From an uncultured Lachnospiraceae bacterium (GTDB lineage: Bacteria > Bacillota > Clostridia > Lachnospirales > Lachnospiraceae), in NCBI GenBank assembly GCA_947174615.1, contig CAMWJQ010000153.1:1-8614 (forward strand): a stretch of DNA of 8,614 bases, given 5' to 3'. The notes under the pieces are model-generated. The model made no database searches, had not been told where the DNA came from, and saw only the letters and a list, made by a program, of their open reading frames with translations. Position numbers and translations under genes: made by a program. The stretch's first letter is position 1. Every line of letters starts with the position of its first letter. This document shows positions 4,778-8,614 of this stretch, piece by piece.

Positions 4778-7183
4778 ATGGAGCAAATTACTTCAACATT
4801 ACCTTTGGTGGCATTGCGGGGGTTGACGGTAGTGCCAAGCATGATCATGCATTTTGATTTGAACAGAGATATGTCTAAAAAGGCAGTTGAGCAGGCATTG
4901 AACAAAACACAGAAAGTACTGCTGGTGCCGCAGATCGACCCAGAAGAAGAAAAACCAGATAAAGACGGATTATATAAAGTGTGTACAGTTGCGAATATCA
5001 GACAGGTCACAAAACTTCCAAATGACATTGACAGGGTAATGGTGGAAGCAGTGGCGAGAGCGCATATTCTGGTATTGGAGGACAATGAGGGACAGTATTT
5101 TAGTGCATCCTATGAGGAAATTGACGACAGGGAAGAAGAACTTTTGCAGTCGGAGAAGGAGGCGCTGGTACGTACCCTTAAAGAAGTGTTTGATACGTAT
5201 GTCAGGTTCTATCCTAAAATAGGAAAGAGTCTTGAAAAGTATTTTCAAGAGGACTGTGACCTGGAAATGCTTATCAATCAGATTTTGATCAATACGCCAT
5301 TTACGTATGAACAGAAACAGCAGATTTTGGAGATTGAGGATGTCGCAGAGCAGTGTGGTGAGCTGGTGATACTCATTATGAATGAGGCACAGATTGCAGC
5401 GATACGCACACAGCTGGCGGTGAAGATCAGAGAGCGGATTGACAAAAACCAGAAGGATTATATTCTGCGGGAGCAGTTGGAATATATACAGGAGGAGCTG
5501 GGAGATAAAAATCAATATTCAGATGTAAAGCATTACGAGGAAGCGCTTGCCAAATTAAAGGCAGATGCGGAGGTCAAAGAGAAGATCAAGAAAGAGATTG
5601 CCAGATTTAAGACCATTATGGGCTCAAGTTCTGAGAGTGCAGTAGAACGGGGATATATCGAGACCCTTCTGGAACTGCCGTGGAACAAGGCATCAAAGGA
5701 CAATAATGACATCAACAGGGCAGAGGAAATCTTAGAGCGGGATCATTATGGGTTAGAGAAAGTCAAGGAACGGATCGTGGAATACTTGGCAGTTCGGTGT
5801 TTGACCAGTAAAGGCGAAGCGCCGATCTTGTGTCTGGTGGGACCGCCGGGGACAGGGAAAACGTCTATCGCAAAATCGATTGCTGAGGCATTGAACAAGA
5901 AGTATATTCGTATATGTTTAGGCGGCGTGCGTGATGAGGCAGAGATTAGAGGACACAGAAAAACTTATGTAGGAGCGATGCCGGGACGTATTGCAAACGG
6001 ATTGAAGCAGGCAGGGGTGTGCAATCCACTGATGCTGCTGGATGAGATTGATAAGGTCAGCAGCGACTACAAGGGGGATACGTCCTCAGCACTGTTGGAA
6101 GTACTAGATCCAGAACAGAATTGTCATTTTAGAGATCATTATGTGGAGCTGCCGCTTGATTTGTCAAAGGTATTATTCATAGCAACAGCAAATGATGCAG
6201 GCAATATCCCCAGACCGCTCCTGGACCGTATGGATATCATTGAAGTCACCAGTTATACTGCAAATGAAAAGTTTCACATTGCGAAGGAGCATCTGTGGGA
6301 GAAGCAGTTAAAGAAAAACGGGTTGAAAGAGACACAGCTGACGATCAGCGACAATGCACTCAAGGCAATCATAGATCGATACACGAAAGAGGCAGGCGTG
6401 CGGAATCTTGAGCGGAAGATCGGCACAGTCTGCAGAAAGGCAGCGCTTGAAATTCTGAAAAGCAGGACTGGCAAAAAGGAAAAGCAGGTACAGGATAAGA
6501 GCATCCGTGTCAACAGCCAGAAGCTGGAAAAATATCTCGGAAAACCCAAATATAGCGTGGATATGGCGAATGAAAAGGATGATGTCGGGATTGTCAGAGG
6601 ACTTGCATGGACAAGCGTAGGTGGTGATACCCTTCAGATCGAGGTGAATATCATGCCCGGCAAGGGTGAGATTGAGCTGACTGGAAAGCTCGGTGATGTG
6701 ATGAAGGAATCAGCCATGACAGGAATCAGCTTTATACGGTCGATTGCGCCAAAGTATAAGATCGCATCTGAATTTTTTAAAGAAAATGATTTTCACATTC
6801 ACATTCCGGAGGGGGCAGTGCCAAAGGATGGACCGTCTGCCGGCATCACGATGGCAACAGCCGTACTGTCCGCGATCACGGACACACCTGTCAAGGCAAA
6901 AGTCGCTATGACAGGTGAAATCACTCTGCGCGGAAGGGTGCTTCCCATTGGCGGACTCAAAGAGAAGCTGCTGGCAGCAAAGACTGCCGGCATCACAACG
7001 GTACTTGTGCCGGAGAAGAATGAAAAGGATGTGGCAGAGATTTCAAACGAGATTAAATCAGGTATGGAAATCTGTCTGGTGGAATCTATGGATGATGTGA
7101 TACCGCTTGCTTTTGCACGTGAAATAAAAGTCAGGAGTGCGAAGGCTAAAACAAAGACTGGAAACGATAAGCAGGAGAAATAG
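4778..7183 (+). CDS. lon: ATP-dependent protease Lon (LonA type)
   Basis: Lon is a cytoplasmic hexamer that unfolds and degrades misfolded and regulatory proteins in one polypeptide. The 801 residues fit the LonA family. The N-terminal LON domain (about 8-205) starts LPLVALRGLTVVP and is followed by a helical coiled-coil section (about 205-300). The AAA+ module has Walker A GPPGTGKT (355-362), Walker B LMLLDEID (418-425), and sensor and arginine-finger segments in IATAND and PLLDRMD. The C-terminal protease domain has catalytic Ser687 in PKDGPSAG and Lys730 in GGLKEK, with the 43-residue spacing seen in E. coli Lon. The tail after 780 is basic and probably disordered. AGGAGAGG (4761-4768) precedes the ATG by nine bases. 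engB follows after three bases, so the two share a transcript. No transmembrane segment was seen, which separates it from LonB. Confidence 0.97.
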   Translation: MEQITSTLPLVALRGLTVVPSMIMHFDLNRDMSKKAVEQALNKTQKVLLVPQIDPEEEKPDKDGLYKVCTVANIRQVTKLPNDIDRVMVEAVARAHILVLEDNEGQYFSASYEEIDDREEELLQSEKEALVRTLKEVFDTYVRFYPKIGKSLEKYFQEDCDLEMLINQILINTPFTYEQKQQILEIEDVAEQCGELVILIMNEAQIAAIRTQLAVKIRERIDKNQKDYILREQLEYIQEELGDKNQYSDVKHYEEALAKLKADAEVKEKIKKEIARFKTIMGSSSESAVERGYIETLLELPWNKASKDNNDINRAEEILERDHYGLEKVKERIVEYLAVRCLTSKGEAPILCLVGPPGTGKTSIAKSIAEALNKKYIRICLGGVRDEAEIRGHRKTYVGAMPGRIANGLKQAGVCNPLMLLDEIDKVSSDYKGDTSSALLEVLDPEQNCHFRDHYVELPLDLSKVLFIATANDAGNIPRPLLDRMDIIEVTSYTANEKFHIAKEHLWEKQLKKNGLKETQLTISDNALKAIIDRYTKEAGVRNLERKIGTVCRKAALEILKSRTGKKEKQVQDKSIRVNSQKLEKYLGKPKYSVDMANEKDDVGIVRGLAWTSVGGDTLQIEVNIMPGKGEIELTGKLGDVMKESAMTGISFIRSIAPKYKIASEFFKENDFHIHIPEGAVPKDGPSAGITMATAVLSAITDTPVKAKVAMTGEITLRGRVLPIGGLKEKLLAAKTAGITTVLVPEKNEKDVAEISNEIKSGMEICLVESMDDVIPLAFAREIKVRSAKAKTKTGNDKQEK

Positions 7184-7186
7184 CAG

Positions 7187-7795
7187 ATGGTTATTAAGAA
7201 TGTTAGCTTGGAGACTGTAATTGGTGTGACGAGCAAAATTCCGCAGAATGATATGCCGGAAATTGCCTTTGCAGGGAAGAGCAATGTGGGAAAATCATCG
7301 CTCATCAATGCCCTGATGAATCGCAAATCGCTGGCACGCACCAGTTCGCAGCCGGGCAAGACACAGACGATCAATTTTTATAATATTAATGACGAACTGT
7401 ATTTTGTCGATCTGCCGGGATATGGGTATGCGAAAGTCAGCCAGCAGGAAAAAGAAAAATGGGGCAAAATGATAGAGCGGTATCTCCATCAATCCAAAGT
7501 GTTAAAGGCTGTATTTTTGCTGATTGATATTCGGCATGACCCCTCGGCAAACGATAAGACAATGTATGAGTGGATTCTTGCCAATGGGTTTCATCCGATT
7601 ATCATTGCGACAAAAGCAGATAAAATTAACCGCAGCCAGCTGCAAAAACAGATTAAGGCGGTGAAGCAGGGACTTGGCGTCGATAAAGATACGGTTGTGA
7701 TACCATTCTCTGCGCAGACGAAGCAGGGGCGGGATGAGATATATGAAGTGATCGATCATTTGATGGTGCAGCCGGAAGGAGAAGAACACGGATGA
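7187..7795 (+). CDS. engB: Ribosome biogenesis GTPase EngB (YsxC/YihA)
   Basis: EngB is a small GTPase needed for late assembly of the 50S ribosomal subunit, and is essential in B. subtilis and E. coli. The 202-residue protein shows every G motif in order: G1 GKSNVGKS (30-37), the G2 threonine region GKTQTINF (57-64), G3 DLPG (75-78) in VDLPGYGYAKV, G4 TKAD (142-145), and G5 FSAQ (174-177). GYGYAKV after G3 is typical of this subfamily. Its Shine-Dalgarno AGGAG (7173-7177) lies in the last codons of lon and the ATG is three bases after the lon stop, so translation is probably coupled. The lon-engB pair is a long-standing Firmicutes arrangement. Its own stop overlaps the start of the next gene. 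Confidence 0.96.
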   Translation: MVIKNVSLETVIGVTSKIPQNDMPEIAFAGKSNVGKSSLINALMNRKSLARTSSQPGKTQTINFYNINDELYFVDLPGYGYAKVSQQEKEKWGKMIERYLHQSKVLKAVFLLIDIRHDPSANDKTMYEWILANGFHPIIIATKADKINRSQLQKQIKAVKQGLGVDKDTVVIPFSAQTKQGRDEIYEVIDHLMVQPEGEEHG

Positions 7796-8614
7796 TGGAG
7801 AGAACACCAATCGGAACAGAGAATTTCAAACTGATTGTGAATATATTGATTTCATTGGTCATATTGCTGCTTTGTATTTTTCTGGTGCCTAAGCTGGTTT
7901 TGTTTTTTATGCCTTTTGTAATCGGCTGGTTGATTTCCTGCATTGCAAATCCGTTTGTAGTATTTCTTGAGCGAAAGCTGAAAATCAGAAGGAAGGCTGG
8001 GACCGTGGTAGTCATTGTGTGTGTGATCGCAGCAGTGATTGGTCTGGGCTATGGATTGGGGGCGGTGCTCTGGCGGCAGATTTCAGGTTTTGTCCAGGAG
8101 ATTCCAGCAATGTGGGAGATGGTGAAGCAGGATTTTGATGCATTTGGTGTGTGGATTGACCACTATATCGGGGTAAGGTCGCCAAAACTCGCAGATACCT
8201 TGAATAATCTGGGAAACGTCATTGGTGAAATGATTACGAATTTGCCCAAGAGTTTAGATTTCAGTACTTTTGAGGGGATGGGCAACATGGTTGGAAATAT
8301 TGCCAGTGTGCTCATATCCATTATTATGTGTATGCTGTCTGCTTATTTTTTCATTGCAGACAGGGAGTGGCTGAGTAGTTTTCTCAATAAGTTGCTGCCT
8401 GAGACGGTCATGCACAAGTATGACGTGTTTGCCTCAAGTTTGAAACAGGCGGTTGGCGGTTATTTTAAGGCACAGTTTCGCATTGAGGTTTGGATGTATG
8501 TGCTGTTGTTGATCGGTCTGACTGTGCTAAAAGTGCGATATGGGCTGTTGATTGCACTGCTGATTGCATTTCTGGATTTTCTGCCATTTTTTGGGACGGG
8601 AATTGTGTTGATTC
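7792..8614 (+). CDS. AI-2E family transporter, YtvI-like membrane protein, 3'-truncated by the window edge
   Basis: The first 274 codons are visible and the frame is open at the right edge. The start ATG at 7792 overlaps the engB stop in an ATGA arrangement, with AAGGAG (7776-7781) ten bases upstream. A second ATG at 7795 is possible but more distant. Hydrophobic stretches near residues 14-32, 36-52, 71-93, 168-189, 231-247 and 250-274 suggest membrane helices, with a soluble section (about 95-165) between the third and fourth. This layout, with GGYFKAQ (222-228) and DFLPFFGTG (262-270), fits the AI-2E/PerM family. Within it, B. subtilis YtvI is called a sporulation membrane protein but has no proven role. 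The substrate is unknown: members have been linked to autoinducer-2 export or Na+/H+ exchange, and nothing here decides between them. Family confidence is high; the YtvI subtype is inference from the clostridial setting. Confidence 0.85.
   Translation, partial: MMERTPIGTENFKLIVNILISLVILLLCIFLVPKLVLFFMPFVIGWLISCIANPFVVFLERKLKIRRKAGTVVVIVCVIAAVIGLGYGLGAVLWRQISGFVQEIPAMWEMVKQDFDAFGVWIDHYIGVRSPKLADTLNNLGNVIGEMITNLPKSLDFSTFEGMGNMVGNIASVLISIIMCMLSAYFFIADREWLSSFLNKLLPETVMHKYDVFASSLKQAVGGYFKAQFRIEVWMYVLLLIGLTVLKVRYGLLIALLIAFLDFLPFFGTGIVLI

Noticed and set aside
6799..7374. Long reverse-strand open frame (191 codons) across the lon 3' end and engB
   Set aside because: It lies opposite two clearly coding genes, resembles no family I recognise, and is a shadow of their codon use. 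The 181-codon reverse frame at 4970-5515 was rejected for the same reason.

Overview
The window looks like a chromosomal segment of a spore-forming, Gram-positive anaerobe of the class Clostridia, most likely Lachnospiraceae. That placement is inferred from four things: a conserved tig-clpP-clpX-lon-engB gene order, an alpha/beta-type small acid-soluble spore protein (SASP), strong purine-rich Shine-Dalgarno (SD) sites, and moderate base composition with AT-rich intergenic gaps. All supported genes are on the + strand. No rRNA, tRNA, insertion sequence, CRISPR array or phage gene was seen, and no gap between genes exceeds 300 bases.

Left part (1-1141): the end of an HD-GYP domain protein (predicted cyclic-di-GMP phosphodiesterase) enters from the left edge. 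A 182-base gap follows, holding two nested inverted repeats and a hairpin. The outermost repeat could base-pair with the SD of the next gene, a 68-residue SASP, which ends in a textbook intrinsic terminator.

Middle part (1173-4733): an extended -10 promoter with a downstream dyad leads into trigger factor (tig). An AT-rich 18-bp perfect stem-loop separates tig from clpP and clpX. The clpP reading frame is broken by an apparent one-base deletion near 3087. Catalytic Ser98 lies before the break, and His123 and Asp172 lie after it in another frame. clpX is intact and ends in a GC-rich terminator.

Right part (4778-8614): ATP-dependent protease Lon, ribosome-assembly GTPase EngB (YsxC) three bases later, and, overlapping EngB by four bases, the first 274 codons of an AI-2E/YtvI-like membrane protein that runs off the right edge.

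The core is a protein-quality-control cluster: ribosome-bound folding (Tig), unfoldase and peptidase (ClpX, ClpP), a self-contained protease (Lon), and 50S assembly (EngB). I see no evidence of an undescribed multi-gene system. The points most worth a second look are the clpP frameshift, the GGGAAAC heptamer placed so that a -1 slip would restore a 200-residue ClpP, and the nested dyads before the SASP gene.
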